DNA of 64,000 nucleotides from CAYUMU01 sp964445985 (GCA_964445985.1 CAYUMU010000001.1:62001-126000), one strand, 5' to 3'. Shown: positions 27,865-37,755, numbered from the stretch's first letter. Made by a program: numbers and translations. Notes: generated by a model from the sequence alone, not told the origin.

Positions 27865-29196
27865 ATGCACGGCGCAGATCCCAGCTTCATAGTACGCGTC
27901 ACCACCTTTTTAGGTACTTATTACCTGATTTTGGCGGTGATGAACGCCGTTGCGGCGGCCATGTTTCAATACCAATGGAAGCGAACGCCGGCAGCCCTGG
28001 TTTCGCTGGCTGCTGCTTTTCTGTTCGTGCTGCTGGCGGCCTTTTCTTGGAACGGCACTTTGCCCTCGCTGGGGCACGGCATTGAGTCCCTTGCCACATC
28101 GCTGCTTTCCGGCAAGTGGGGCGCGGTTAGTTATACCATTGGCACCACGGCGGCACTGGTCATCTTGTATCTCGGACGCCGCTTTTTCGCCAAGCCAGTG
28201 GTCGCCTGGGCCGGCTTGAATCTCACGCTGTTGTTGATGGGCCTGTCGATGACGAATCCCTATTTCTGGGAAATCGTCTCCAAGCCCGACAACGTGCCGA
28301 TCGTGATGCTGGTCTTGCTGCTCGGCTTTTTCACCTGGCTGGCCACGTGGAAGGCCGTGCAGAACGACGATCGGGCCAGAGAAGGTCTGCCGCCGCTTGA
28401 GAAAGACGATAGCGAAAAGGTTCTGGTATGGCCGGACCTGGTCTATACCGAGCTGATCTGCATGGTGTTATTGACGGCCTTCTTGCTGGTGTGGGCAATA
28501 TTGCTCAAGGCGCCTCTCGAGGAACCCGCCAGCAGCGTCAAAACGCCGAACCCTTCCAAGGCGCCCTGGTACTTTCTGGGGCTGCAAGAAATGTTGGTGT
28601 ACTTCGATCCCTGGATGGCGGGTGTTTTGCTCCCCAGCTTGGTGATCGTGGGCCTGATGGCCATCCCCTACCTGGATTTCAATAAAGAAGGCAACGGTTA
28701 TTACACCATCGAGAAACGCAAGTTCGCCTATGTGATGTTCCAGGTGGGCTTCTTGGAATTGTGGGTCACCTTGATCGTGCTTGGCACGTTTCTGCGGGGG
28801 CCAAACTGGAACTTCTTCAGTCCATTTGAGTACTGGGACGCCCACAAGGTCGAAGCCGGCAATAACGTGAATTTGTCCGACTATTTTTGGATCAACTTCA
28901 TGGGCGCCAGCGTGCCGCGGGTGACCTCCGATATGGGCGTGATGGAATCGTTGCTCGTCATCTTTAAACGAGAAGGGTTGGGTATTATTTTATGCCTGGG
29001 CTACTTGATCGTCTTGCCACCGCTCATGGCGGCGACGGTGCTCCGGCCCTTCTTTGTGAAGATGGGGTTCATCCGCTACATGGTTCTGGCGAACTTGATC
29101 CTGTTTATGGCGGCCCTGCCTATCAAGATGGTGCTGCGGTGGACGTTGGACTTGAAGTACCTCGTCTACATCCCTGAGTTTTTCATCAATATATAA
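27865..29196 (+). CDS. Cytochrome b C-terminal / subunit-IV-like membrane protein
   Basis: A 443-residue multi-helix protein. The ATG at 27865 is preferred to a TTG 21 bases upstream. The region around residues 225-262 (SKAPWYFLGLQEMLVYFDP) aligns with the Qo-site segment of petD/cytochrome b, where PEWY is usual; here it is APWY, lacking the acidic residue. Classical subunit IV is about 160 residues with three helices. This protein adds several helices before the motif (roughly residues 15-170) and about three after it, giving 9-10 in all. It completes the quinol oxidase core with the preceding cytochrome b gene (111-base gap). Added helices may dock the giant cytochrome encoded next (inference). 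Confidence 0.85.
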   Translation: MHGADPSFIVRVTTFLGTYYLILAVMNAVAAAMFQYQWKRTPAALVSLAAAFLFVLLAAFSWNGTLPSLGHGIESLATSLLSGKWGAVSYTIGTTAALVILYLGRRFFAKPVVAWAGLNLTLLLMGLSMTNPYFWEIVSKPDNVPIVMLVLLLGFFTWLATWKAVQNDDRAREGLPPLEKDDSEKVLVWPDLVYTELICMVLLTAFLLVWAILLKAPLEEPASSVKTPNPSKAPWYFLGLQEMLVYFDPWMAGVLLPSLVIVGLMAIPYLDFNKEGNGYYTIEKRKFAYVMFQVGFLELWVTLIVLGTFLRGPNWNFFSPFEYWDAHKVEAGNNVNLSDYFWINFMGASVPRVTSDMGVMESLLVIFKREGLGIILCLGYLIVLPPLMAATVLRPFFVKMGFIRYMVLANLILFMAALPIKMVLRWTLDLKYLVYIPEFFINI

Positions 29197-29267
29197 CCGA
29201 CGGCTTGGCGATTGACCCAAGCCGCTCGCTTCCCGATCAGGCCCCATGATGGCTCCGGAGAGGGCAA

Positions 29268-32200
29268 ATGCCCGCTAACGAACAGACCTGGCGCAACCAA
29301 ACTCAGATGCACTTGATCTTTGGGATCTCTTCCGCGGCCATGTTGGTGGCTACGGTGTGGATGATCGCCGACGATCACAATCGTGAGTGGAAGACCTACC
29401 AGGAAACCTACTACGAAGATCTCGAAACCTGGACGTTGCAATCGCGCATCTACCAGCAGATGGCCACCGATTATGAAGGCGGTCGTCGCGCGCGTGCGGA
29501 CGTGCTTCAACAACAGAAAGAACTGGCCCCGCCGGCCGAGTTCGGCGAACTGTTTTTGTTGTATGTCGCGCGGCACGCCGTGATGCAGCAGGCCAGTGCC
29601 GCCGCTGGCAGGCCAGGGTCCGAAAACGCGCTCCCCGATGCGTCCCCCGGAACCGACCGTTTCTATGCGGCGAACCAGACTGCCGCCATCGCCTTGGAAT
29701 TGAACGCCGAGGCGGCAGATTTGGCCGTCAACTTGGAAATCGACCGCCGCTCGGTCGATCTGGAAGCTGACCCACGGCGAAGAGCCATCTTGGAAGGCCA
29801 AATTGCAGCGGCTGAAAAGCGGCTGGCCACGGTTCAACAACGGCTTCAACAGCAGGTTCAAGCAGCGGCTCCCCTGGTTCGCGAACTACTGGAAGAATAC
29901 AGGCAACAGTTGCCAGCCAACCGCGGTCGTTTGCTGGGCGACGTACAACAGTCCCTGGAAGTCGCCGTGCAACAGCCTTCGGCCGAGCATCGAGCGCAGT
30001 TGACTCGGGAACTGGATGCCATCGTCAAGAATGCGCTGTTCAGCGAAGAAGTTCTTCAACGCGACCTCAAGTTCCTCCGCGCCGAGCTCGATGAAGCTCG
30101 CAGCGCTTTCAACCTGGCCTTTGGCAACGATGCCCCCCAGGCCGAGCTCGGCGCTCTCCAAGCCAAAGCCGATCAGTTCACCGCCCGCACCAGCGACCTG
30201 AATGCTCGCTACGAAGCCGCCAAGACGTATCGCGAACGTTTGGAGAAATCGCGAGACGCGGTCAATGCTCGGGTGAATGTGGCGCAAAAGAGTTTGGACC
30301 GCTACGAAACAGAAATGGAAAGATTGCGAGCGCAGCTGGCTCGCAGTAAGCCGGGCGTGGGCAAAGACCTGATCAACATGCCCATCCTCGACGCCTTTAG
30401 CAAAGAAGGCGATATCAAGGTTCGCCAGATTTGGCTGCCAGAGCTAACCATCAACTTCAACTTCAAAGATGTCGCCCGCTTCGACCGCTGCATGACGTGC
30501 CACTTGGGCATCGAGAAAACGGCGCCGGGATCGGCGGTCGCCGCCGGTTATCCAGCCGAACAGATCTTGCCCGGCCTGATGCTGGAAAGCCCTGCCGAGC
30601 CGCCCCTGCTATCGCCGGCCGAAGGCGAAGACCCGAACTCCTCGTCGGCCCTGTTGATCCCCAACGAGTTGGACCTGGAAACGCAGAATCAGTTGTTGCT
30701 GCAGGCTTACGGTTTCAGCCTGGCCCCCCAGGGCGTTTTCCGTGCCGATGACGCCACGATTGAGTTCGTGATGGATCGGAGCCGAGCTGCCAACGCGCGA
30801 CTGCAACGCGGCGACGTCATCCTCAGCATCGGCTCTCGAGAAGTGCTCAATCGCGGCGAGGCCGCCGACCTCCTGCTGGGCGTGGTCCAATGGGGACAAC
30901 CGCTCGAGCTGAAGATTCGTCGTGGCGTACCCCAGCCTTATAGCACGCACCCCCGCTTGGATTTGTTCGGCGCTTCCACCAGCCCTCACTCCTTCGCGGC
31001 GATTGGCTGCACCGTTTGCCACGATGGCCAAGGTAGCGCCACGGCCTTCAAATGGGCGTCCCACACGCCCAACACGGTGGAAGAAGAACACCGTTGGACG
31101 CGTGAGTATGGTTGGTTCAACAACCACCACTGGATTTTTCCGATGATGCCCAAGCGGTTCTCGGAAAGCCTGTGCCTGAAGTGCCATCACGACGTGGTGG
31201 AGCTTTCCCCCAGCGAACGGTTTGCCGAGCCTCCCGCCCCGAAACTTATGGAAGGCTTCAATCTGGTTCAAGAGTACGGCTGCTTCGGCTGCCACGAAAT
31301 CAAAGGCTTTGATGGGCCGAATCGGCGCATCGGTCCCGACCTGCGGCTGGAGCCCGGCTATGCTTTCGCCGGATTGGCGCTCTTTGCGAATCCCAAGCTC
31401 TATACCGACGCAACCTATCGCAAAGATCATCCGGAGAGCTATCAACAGCGTCTCCAGCAGATCTTCGGCCCCAACGTCGTGGTTAAAGACGGTAAGCCTG
31501 GTTTCAAAAATGAGTCGCCCCGCGGCGATGAAGAGTTGGCTGCCTTCGCCGAACAGTTGCAGAAGCTGGCAGGCGACATTGTGGACAACCCCTCCAACGA
31601 CACCTCGCGGCGGCGGTTGGTGCAGTTGCTGCAAGAAGACGAAGCGCGTGCCCGAAATCCGATTTCGCTCGAGCCTCCTTTCCTCAGCGCCGAACAACAC
31701 CGCCTGGCTCTCGTCCTGGCCGACACCGATACCCCAGGCGCCATGCGGCCGGTTGGCCCAAGCTTGCGATATCTGTCGCATAAGCTCAGCAAGGAGTTCG
31801 TGTTCAGCTGGATTCAGAATCCTCGCGATTTCCGCCCACAAACTAAAATGCCGCGATTCTTTGGCCTGGATGAACACCTGCTCCAGAAGGAAGTTTCAGA
31901 AGGCGAGGCATTCGGCAATACGGTCGATGAACCAGCTCACACGCACAAGATGGAAGCCATCGAGATCAGGGCGCTTACCGAGTACCTGCTGACTTCGAGC
32001 CAGCCCTTCATTCAGGCCGTGCAGCCAGAAGGTGTCACCGAGCAGGCTTCGGCGGAGCGTGGTAAAGACCTGTTCGCCAATCGTGGCTGCCTGGCTTGCC
32101 ACCAGCACACGGCCTTCCCCGATCCGTTGCTCAAGGCCGACCAAGGACCCGATCTGTCGAACATCGGCACCAAGTTGCAAACCGGGGGCCAAGAAGCAGG

Positions 32201-34208
32201 CGAAAAAGGTGCCCGCTGGCTTTATACCTGGCTGAAGAATCCCTCGCACTACTCGGTGCGAACCAAAATGCCCAACATGCTGCTGGACCCCATCACCGAT
32301 CGAGAAGGCAAGGTGAGCGACCCGGCCGCCGATATTGCCTTGTTCCTGATGGGTTCGACCAACAACTGGCAGCCCGCGCCGTTGCCGCGCATCGATCAAG
32401 AAGCCCTGGACCGTTTGGCGCTCGATCACTTGCAAGGGGTGTTCACCCGTCAGCAAGCCCAACAGTACTTGCAGACGGGCATCCCGCTGGAATTGGCCTC
32501 GGAAATCAAGGGCGACGAAGGAGAACTCTTGGGCCGGTTCCAGAACGAAACGGAACGGGTCAACAAGATCTTAAGATTTGTGGGTTCGCGAACCGTGCGC
32601 AAGTATGGTTGCTTTGCCTGTCACGATGTTCCTGGCATGGAAACGGCCAAACCCATCGGCACCGCCCTGGCAGACTGGGGACGCAAGGAACCTTCCAAGA
32701 TCGCGTTCAACCAGATTGGCCAATTCGTCAAGCACACCGACCCCGATGTCGTCGTCGCGGGTCCCGGTGGCGAGCCCCATCTCCAATTGGAAGGCATGAA
32801 GAACAAAGACAAAGCATTCTTCTTGCACGCCTTGCTAGGACACCACCGCGAAGGCTTCTTGTGGCAAAAACTACGGGCTCCGCGAAGTTTCGATTACGAA
32901 ATGACGCAGAACCAGCGCTACGACGAACGACTGCGAATGCCGCAGTTCCCCTTTGACGATAAACAGCGCGAAGCGGTGATGACCTTTGTGCTTGGGCTGG
33001 TCGCCGAGCCGCCGGCCGATCAATTCGTGTATCAGGCCGATCCCCGTCAGAAGGCGCTGAACTCCGGTCGGGCCGTGATTGAAAAGTTCAATTGCGGCGG
33101 TTGTCATACGCTCGATATGCCCAAGTATACCTTTACGTACGACCCCAGTTCCCCCCTCTATTCCAAGCAACAGCCCCCAGCGCCCGACGATTTCCACGCG
33201 CTGTTCAAGCCGCATTACACGCCGCGGCAAGTCAGTGCTTCACGAGACATCGATTCGCGAGGGCTAGGCACGGCGACCATTTCTGCCATGCGAAGCGAAG
33301 GCCCACGGCCCGGTGAGTTGGGCACCGATGAAGATGACGAGGGCAACGAGGTCTACCTCTTTACCCTGTGGCAAGACGCGTTGATCGACGGCAATTACTG
33401 GCTGAGCGGGGATCGCGGTTTCCGGGTCGTGCCCAGTTCGCTAATTCCCAACCCCAGCGAGCCGAGCCGGCCAGCCTGGGGTGGCGATTTCGCTCGCTGG
33501 CTCTATCCGCGCGTCGTTGAGCAGCGTAATCCTAAAGACTTGCCCAGTGCCTGGGGCTACGTACCTCCTCCCCTGATGGGAGAGGGCACGAAGGTTCAGC
33601 CTGCCTGGCTTTACGATTTCCTCCTTGAACCCTATCCCATTCGGCCCGCGGTCGTGTTGCGGATGCCAAAGTTTAATTTCTCGCCCCACGAAACGTCAGC
33701 GCTCGTTGATTTCTTCGCGGCCCGCGACAACGCCAAATACCCCTACGACTTTGTCGATCGCAAGAACGACCAACAGTTGGCTGCCAAGGCGGAGGAATAC
33801 CCGCAACGGTTGGACGACGCGCTGAAGATCATCACCAACCGCAACTATTGCGTGGCTTGCCATCTGGTCGGCGATTTTGCCCCGGATGGCGGGGCCGAGG
33901 CTCTGGCGCCGAACCTGGATCAGGTTCATTCGCGACTCCGGCCCGACTACCTCGAACGCTGGATCGCCAATCCCAAGCACATCTTGCCGTATACGGCCAT
34001 GTTCTCGGTAATCAAGCCCGAGCAACCGATTCGGCCAGACAAGTTCCAGGGCGAGGTGGGCGAACTGATCAAACAAGGAACACCCATGCAACAGATCGAC
34101 GCCATCGTTGACCTGCTGCTTAATTACGATCGCTACATGAAAAACCAGGTATCCATCAAGCCCCTGATTCAAGGATCGGCTCCAGCGGAAACCGAGGCGG
34201 ACCAATAA
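29268..34208 (+). CDS. Giant membrane-anchored octaheme cytochrome c with coiled coil and PDZ-like domain
   Basis: A 1646-residue protein. One transmembrane anchor is at residues 13-33. A long charged coiled coil, rich in Glu, Gln and Ala, covers about 50-350. Eight CxxCH heme-c motifs begin at C408, C581, C636, C672, C941, C1115, C1276 and C1528. Between hemes 1 and 2, residues about 480-551 resemble a PDZ domain (ARLQRGDVILSIGSREV). Several heme segments look like fused monoheme cytochrome c domains. It probably receives electrons from the Rieske protein, replacing cytochrome c1, and hands them to the oxidase or cupredoxins; this follows from gene order. GGAGAGGG lies close to the ATG. Confidence 0.9.
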   Translation: MPANEQTWRNQTQMHLIFGISSAAMLVATVWMIADDHNREWKTYQETYYEDLETWTLQSRIYQQMATDYEGGRRARADVLQQQKELAPPAEFGELFLLYVARHAVMQQASAAAGRPGSENALPDASPGTDRFYAANQTAAIALELNAEAADLAVNLEIDRRSVDLEADPRRRAILEGQIAAAEKRLATVQQRLQQQVQAAAPLVRELLEEYRQQLPANRGRLLGDVQQSLEVAVQQPSAEHRAQLTRELDAIVKNALFSEEVLQRDLKFLRAELDEARSAFNLAFGNDAPQAELGALQAKADQFTARTSDLNARYEAAKTYRERLEKSRDAVNARVNVAQKSLDRYETEMERLRAQLARSKPGVGKDLINMPILDAFSKEGDIKVRQIWLPELTINFNFKDVARFDRCMTCHLGIEKTAPGSAVAAGYPAEQILPGLMLESPAEPPLLSPAEGEDPNSSSALLIPNELDLETQNQLLLQAYGFSLAPQGVFRADDATIEFVMDRSRAANARLQRGDVILSIGSREVLNRGEAADLLLGVVQWGQPLELKIRRGVPQPYSTHPRLDLFGASTSPHSFAAIGCTVCHDGQGSATAFKWASHTPNTVEEEHRWTREYGWFNNHHWIFPMMPKRFSESLCLKCHHDVVELSPSERFAEPPAPKLMEGFNLVQEYGCFGCHEIKGFDGPNRRIGPDLRLEPGYAFAGLALFANPKLYTDATYRKDHPESYQQRLQQIFGPNVVVKDGKPGFKNESPRGDEELAAFAEQLQKLAGDIVDNPSNDTSRRRLVQLLQEDEARARNPISLEPPFLSAEQHRLALVLADTDTPGAMRPVGPSLRYLSHKLSKEFVFSWIQNPRDFRPQTKMPRFFGLDEHLLQKEVSEGEAFGNTVDEPAHTHKMEAIEIRALTEYLLTSSQPFIQAVQPEGVTEQASAERGKDLFANRGCLACHQHTAFPDPLLKADQGPDLSNIGTKLQTGGQEAGEKGARWLYTWLKNPSHYSVRTKMPNMLLDPITDREGKVSDPAADIALFLMGSTNNWQPAPLPRIDQEALDRLALDHLQGVFTRQQAQQYLQTGIPLELASEIKGDEGELLGRFQNETERVNKILRFVGSRTVRKYGCFACHDVPGMETAKPIGTALADWGRKEPSKIAFNQIGQFVKHTDPDVVVAGPGGEPHLQLEGMKNKDKAFFLHALLGHHREGFLWQKLRAPRSFDYEMTQNQRYDERLRMPQFPFDDKQREAVMTFVLGLVAEPPADQFVYQADPRQKALNSGRAVIEKFNCGGCHTLDMPKYTFTYDPSSPLYSKQQPPAPDDFHALFKPHYTPRQVSASRDIDSRGLGTATISAMRSEGPRPGELGTDEDDEGNEVYLFTLWQDALIDGNYWLSGDRGFRVVPSSLIPNPSEPSRPAWGGDFARWLYPRVVEQRNPKDLPSAWGYVPPPLMGEGTKVQPAWLYDFLLEPYPIRPAVVLRMPKFNFSPHETSALVDFFAARDNAKYPYDFVDRKNDQQLAAKAEEYPQRLDDALKIITNRNYCVACHLVGDFAPDGGAEALAPNLDQVHSRLRPDYLERWIANPKHILPYTAMFSVIKPEQPIRPDKFQGEVGELIKQGTPMQQIDAIVDLLLNYDRYMKNQVSIKPLIQGSAPAETEADQ

Positions 34209-34291
34209 ACCCGCCAGCAGCGGGCGTCTGTGACAATATGCCGCAGAACCGCCAAGGCAGGATTGGATATGATGACAGCAGGCAACAGAGT

Positions 34292-34325
34292 TTGACGCGC
34301 AAAACGGGGGATCGGCTCGTATAAT
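34292..34325 (+). promoter_or_regulatory. Possible sigma70-type promoter before the cupredoxin genes
   Basis: A perfect TATAAT at 34320-34325 lies 169 bases before the first cupredoxin gene. The nearest -35-like TTGACG (34292-34297) is 22 bases away, longer than the usual 17, so the call rests on the -10 box alone. Confidence 0.3.
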
Positions 34326-34493
34326 GGCAGGCCGATCGCGTGGCGCGATCGACGGCGTTGGTCACTCCATCAGGCGAGTCGGCGTCGTCCCACCCCCCGC
34401 AGGATTGTCACCCCAGGACCAACGGGTGAGACCTCAACGACCCTTGTGCCACCCGGGAAGAGTGGTTGCGAGCGAGTCAGGAGAAACTGGAAG

Positions 34494-35258
34494 ATGCTAC
34501 ATCGATTGTTTATCAAACCAGCCGCGATCTTCGGTTTTGCCCTCTGGACGATTTCCGGCGTTGCTTCCGCGGCCGATTGGGCCAACTTGAAGGCCACGTT
34601 CGTCTATGATGGCAAGCCTCCCGTCGCCAAGCCCATTCAAATCAATAAGGACCAGGAAGCCTTTGGCAATCTGGGACTGGTCGACGAATCTTTGCTGGTT
34701 AGCAAAGATGGCGGCATTGCCAACATTGTGGTCTATGTTCGCACGCCCGATGTCGCAGTGAGCCCGGAGATCGAGAAAAACATCAAGCCCCAGGTAAAGT
34801 TTGATAACAATGGCGGCCGATTCGAGCCGCACATTCTGCCGGTCTGGATCGAGAAGCAGCAGGTTGTACTGCACAACAGCGACCCCGTTCCCCACAATGC
34901 CAACCTGCAACCGTTGGGCGACGAAGGCAAGAACCCCCTGCTCCCACCCAACACCGAAGTGGATCACCGGTTCAATCGCCAGCAAATCATTCCGGTGCCT
35001 GTAACCTGCAACATTCATCCCTGGATGAAGGGCTACATTCTCCCGCGCAGTAACCCCTATGTGGCTATTAGCGATAAAGATGGCAACCTGGTTCTGGAAA
35101 ACCTGCCGGCCGGAACCGAACTGGAATTCCAGGTTTGGCACGAACGGGCCGGCTATTTGGATTTTGGCGCATGGGCTCGAGGGCGCGTCACCATGAAGCT
35201 CAAGGCCGGCGACAACGACCTGGGCAAGATCAAGGTGCCCCCGGCCGTTTTTAAGTGA
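34494..35258 (+). CDS. Periplasmic cupredoxin-like protein 1
   Basis: A 254-residue exported protein. The ATG at 34494 is chosen because it opens the signal peptide (cleavage near ASA) and has AGGAG about 13 bases upstream. Candidate type 1 copper ligands are His in DPVPHN and the Cys, His and Met of CNIHPWM. This C-x2-H-x2-M loop is two residues shorter than that of plastocyanin. After it, a beta-rich stretch ending LPAGTELEFQVWHE resembles a carboxypeptidase-regulatory-like fold. It is a plausible soluble electron carrier between the giant cytochrome and the oxidase (inference from gene order). A paralogue follows directly. Confidence 0.78.
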   Translation: MLHRLFIKPAAIFGFALWTISGVASAADWANLKATFVYDGKPPVAKPIQINKDQEAFGNLGLVDESLLVSKDGGIANIVVYVRTPDVAVSPEIEKNIKPQVKFDNNGGRFEPHILPVWIEKQQVVLHNSDPVPHNANLQPLGDEGKNPLLPPNTEVDHRFNRQQIIPVPVTCNIHPWMKGYILPRSNPYVAISDKDGNLVLENLPAGTELEFQVWHERAGYLDFGAWARGRVTMKLKAGDNDLGKIKVPPAVFK

Positions 35259-35332
35259 AATGATCGAAATTCTGGCGCGGCTGGGGAGGACCATCTCCAG
35301 CGGTTCGCCAGGGTGGCCAAATTAGAAATCAA

Positions 35333-35371
35333 GTCTCGCCAGGCGGTGGACCAATGCCCCCCTGGCGAGAC
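35333..35371 (+). terminator. Hairpin between the two cupredoxin genes
   Basis: A perfect 11-bp inverted repeat (35333-35343 with 35361-35371) with a 17-base loop is followed by AGTTTTGCT. It may end or attenuate transcription between the paralogues. Confidence 0.55.
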
Positions 35372-35411
35372 AGTTTTGCTTGCTCCTCCCCCCTACGTTT
35401 CGCAACCCACC

Positions 35412-36308
35412 ATGTATTTCAAGAAGATAATCACCATCGCCTTCGCAACTGTCCTGCTGGCCGCCACGGGATGCGGTGATAGTTCCCGCTCCAGCCGGGC
35501 TCCGGCTCCCAACCGCGCCGTGGTTGACAATCTCCGCGGCAAGACTGGTGGCAGTGAAAGCGGCGACGAAAGCGCTGGCGGCGGCATGGACAAAGCCGAC
35601 GGTTGGGGCACCCTCAAGGGCCGCCTGGTTTACGGCGGCAGCCCTCCGCCGCAATTGCCCGTATCCGTTACCAAAGACGTGCAATTCTGCGGTCAGCATC
35701 AATTGCTGGAGCAGACCTTGGTGATTGCTCCCGATGGCGCCGTGAAAGACATCGTGCTCTACCTCCGCACACGCAATCCCAAGGTGCATGAATCGTACGA
35801 AGCCAAGATCAAGGAACCCATTGTTTTCGACAATCACAACTGCCAGTTTGAGCCGCATGTTCTGCTCGTGCATACCGGCCAGCCCATGCAGATCCTTAAC
35901 TCCGACCCGGTTGCCCACAATACCAGCGTGCAATTGCAGCGCAATCCATCCTTCAGCACGGGCGTGGCTTCCAACCAGCGCGTGGTGCAAACCATGGATG
36001 TGGCCGAAACCTATCCCGCACCCGCGGCTTGCAATGTGCATCCTTGGATGGGTGGCTGGATCGTTGTGAAAGACAACCCCTACATGGCGGCTTCCGACGA
36101 CAAAGGCAACTTCGTTATCGAGAACCTTCCCGCTGGCGTGGAGCTTGAGTTTCAAGTTTGGCACGAAAAGGGATCCGGCAACCAGGGAAGCGTGGATGGC
36201 TCGAGTTCCAACGCTAAAATCAGCAGCGGTCGATTGAAGGTGACCATCCCCAAAGACGGCGAGTTGGATCTTGGAGACATCACGGTTCCCGCCTCGTCGT
36301 TCCGGTAA
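35412..36308 (+). CDS. Cupredoxin-like lipoprotein 2
   Basis: A 298-residue paralogue of the preceding protein. The ATG at 35412 opens a lipoprotein signal with lipobox AATGC near residue 20. A Ser/Gly-rich linker (residues 22-60) would hold the domain away from the membrane. Copper-ligand candidates are conserved: His in DPVAHN and the CNVHPWM loop. The C-terminal LPAGVELEFQVWHE matches paralogue 1. Membrane tethering versus a soluble paralogue suggests different positions in the same electron path (inference). No strong ribosome binding site is seen, and the frame extends 99 bases further upstream without one. Confidence 0.78.
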   Translation: MYFKKIITIAFATVLLAATGCGDSSRSSRAPAPNRAVVDNLRGKTGGSESGDESAGGGMDKADGWGTLKGRLVYGGSPPPQLPVSVTKDVQFCGQHQLLEQTLVIAPDGAVKDIVLYLRTRNPKVHESYEAKIKEPIVFDNHNCQFEPHVLLVHTGQPMQILNSDPVAHNTSVQLQRNPSFSTGVASNQRVVQTMDVAETYPAPAACNVHPWMGGWIVVKDNPYMAASDDKGNFVIENLPAGVELEFQVWHEKGSGNQGSVDGSSSNAKISSGRLKVTIPKDGELDLGDITVPASSFR

Positions 36309-36483
36309 AAAGCCAAATGTATCTGCCCCGATAACCGACTCAACGGGGCGCTACTTGATCCGAATCACAACCCTTATGGTTGCATACAGACAAACTTCCG
36401 GCGGGCTTCGCTCGCTTCATGAACTGGTGGATGGCAGTCAAGCAATGGAAAAATTGACCCACAACGTGCAGGGGAGGGCGCCC

Positions 36484-37755
36484 ATGCTTCAGGCAAAGGT
36501 GACTCGCGCCTCGCGTCCAAATCTTGCGCGCTGGAACTTGGCGATCTGGAACATTGCGATCTGGTGTGGAATCAGCGTCTGCCTGGCCGCGTCGGGTTGC
36601 GGCAGCAGCGATGTTCAGTTTGGCCTCAACCGGTTGATTGTGCCGCCGACCAATCTGGTGGTGACCAGCGAAGAAAGTGTTCTGGCCCAGCAGAATCTCT
36701 CCACCGCGGAGGTGGAGGAAAAGCTGGACGCCTTGGATGAAACGTATCGCCGCAATGAAGAAATGTTGACCAGCGCGCTGGTTGCCGTCTTCGGCACGCC
36801 CGATGATCCTTTCGCTTGGCCTGGCCTGGGGCTCGACATTCGCAAGCTGCGTATGGCCGCCGGCCCCACGGGGGTGCGCGGCGTTACCCGTGGCCTCTAC
36901 CGCGAACACTGCGTGCATTGTCATGGCATCAATGGCGACGGGCTGGGTCCCACCGCGCGATTCCTCAATCCGTATCCGCGAAACTTTCAGCTCGGTGTGT
37001 TCAAGTTCACGTCCACCAATCAGGGCCGCAAGCCCACCATGGGCGATTTGCATCAAACTCTTCGCGATGGTATCCCTGGCACCGCAATGCCTTCCTTCAA
37101 GTTGAATTCGACCGCTGAAGTGGAAGCCTTGGCCGAATACGCCAAATACCTTTCAATTCGCGGTGAAGTGCAATTGCAATTGATGACCGCCTTTCAAGCG
37201 GCAGGCGGGGCCGTGGATGAGAAAACGCTCGAGGAAGAATTGAATGTCGTCCTGGAACTTGTCGGCAAGTCCTGGGGCGATGCACCCGAATATGTCGTGA
37301 TCCCCGCGCAACGTCCCCCATTTCGCAGCGAGCAAGAAAAGCTGGACTCCATTGCCCGCGGCAAGGCGATCTTTCTCAATGCCGGCAAGGCAAATTGCCT
37401 GGGCTGTCATGGCCCCACCGGTCTAGGAGATGGCGGCCAGGTCGATTACGACGTGTGGACGAAAATGCAGCGTGAGCAGGTCGCCCGTTTTCCAGGGTTG
37501 GCCAACTATTGGCCCCTTCCCGTCCGCCCCGCCGAAGCCCGCAATTTGCATCTAGGCATTTATCGCGGTGGAAGACGCCCCGTGGACTTGTATCGCAGAA
37601 TTTACGCCGGCATCAAGGGAACGCCCATGCCGGCTCAAGGCCAAACGCTCAAGTCCGACGAAATTTGGAGCGTGGTGGATTATGTGATGTCGTTGCCGTA
37701 CCAGCATGAATCGCCCCAGGCGATCGCTCCCACGGCACACCGAGTTGGCCTGTAA
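36484..37755 (+). CDS. Diheme cytochrome c lipoprotein
   Basis: A 423-residue protein with two CxxCH motifs: CVHCH in the first half and CLGCH in the second, each within a cytochrome-c-like domain that has a later Met candidate for the sixth ligand (GTAMPSF and GTPMPA). The ATG at 36484 follows GGGGAGGG closely. The N-terminus carries a hydrophobic segment ending in the lipobox-like ASGC near residue 32. It lies 89 bases before oxidase subunit II and is the likely direct electron donor to it, because subunit II here has no fused cytochrome domain (inference). Confidence 0.88.
   Translation: MLQAKVTRASRPNLARWNLAIWNIAIWCGISVCLAASGCGSSDVQFGLNRLIVPPTNLVVTSEESVLAQQNLSTAEVEEKLDALDETYRRNEEMLTSALVAVFGTPDDPFAWPGLGLDIRKLRMAAGPTGVRGVTRGLYREHCVHCHGINGDGLGPTARFLNPYPRNFQLGVFKFTSTNQGRKPTMGDLHQTLRDGIPGTAMPSFKLNSTAEVEALAEYAKYLSIRGEVQLQLMTAFQAAGGAVDEKTLEEELNVVLELVGKSWGDAPEYVVIPAQRPPFRSEQEKLDSIARGKAIFLNAGKANCLGCHGPTGLGDGGQVDYDVWTKMQREQVARFPGLANYWPLPVRPAEARNLHLGIYRGGRRPVDLYRRIYAGIKGTPMPAQGQTLKSDEIWSVVDYVMSLPYQHESPQAIAPTAHRVGL

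Noticed and set aside
30609..31877. A 422-codon minus-strand frame inside the giant cytochrome gene
   Set aside because: It is antisense to heme-binding motifs 2-4 and has no recognisable domain; the opposite strand is clearly coding.
34210..34224. CCCGC-N5-GCGGG after the giant cytochrome as a terminator
   Set aside because: Only 5 pairs and no T tract; too weak to call.
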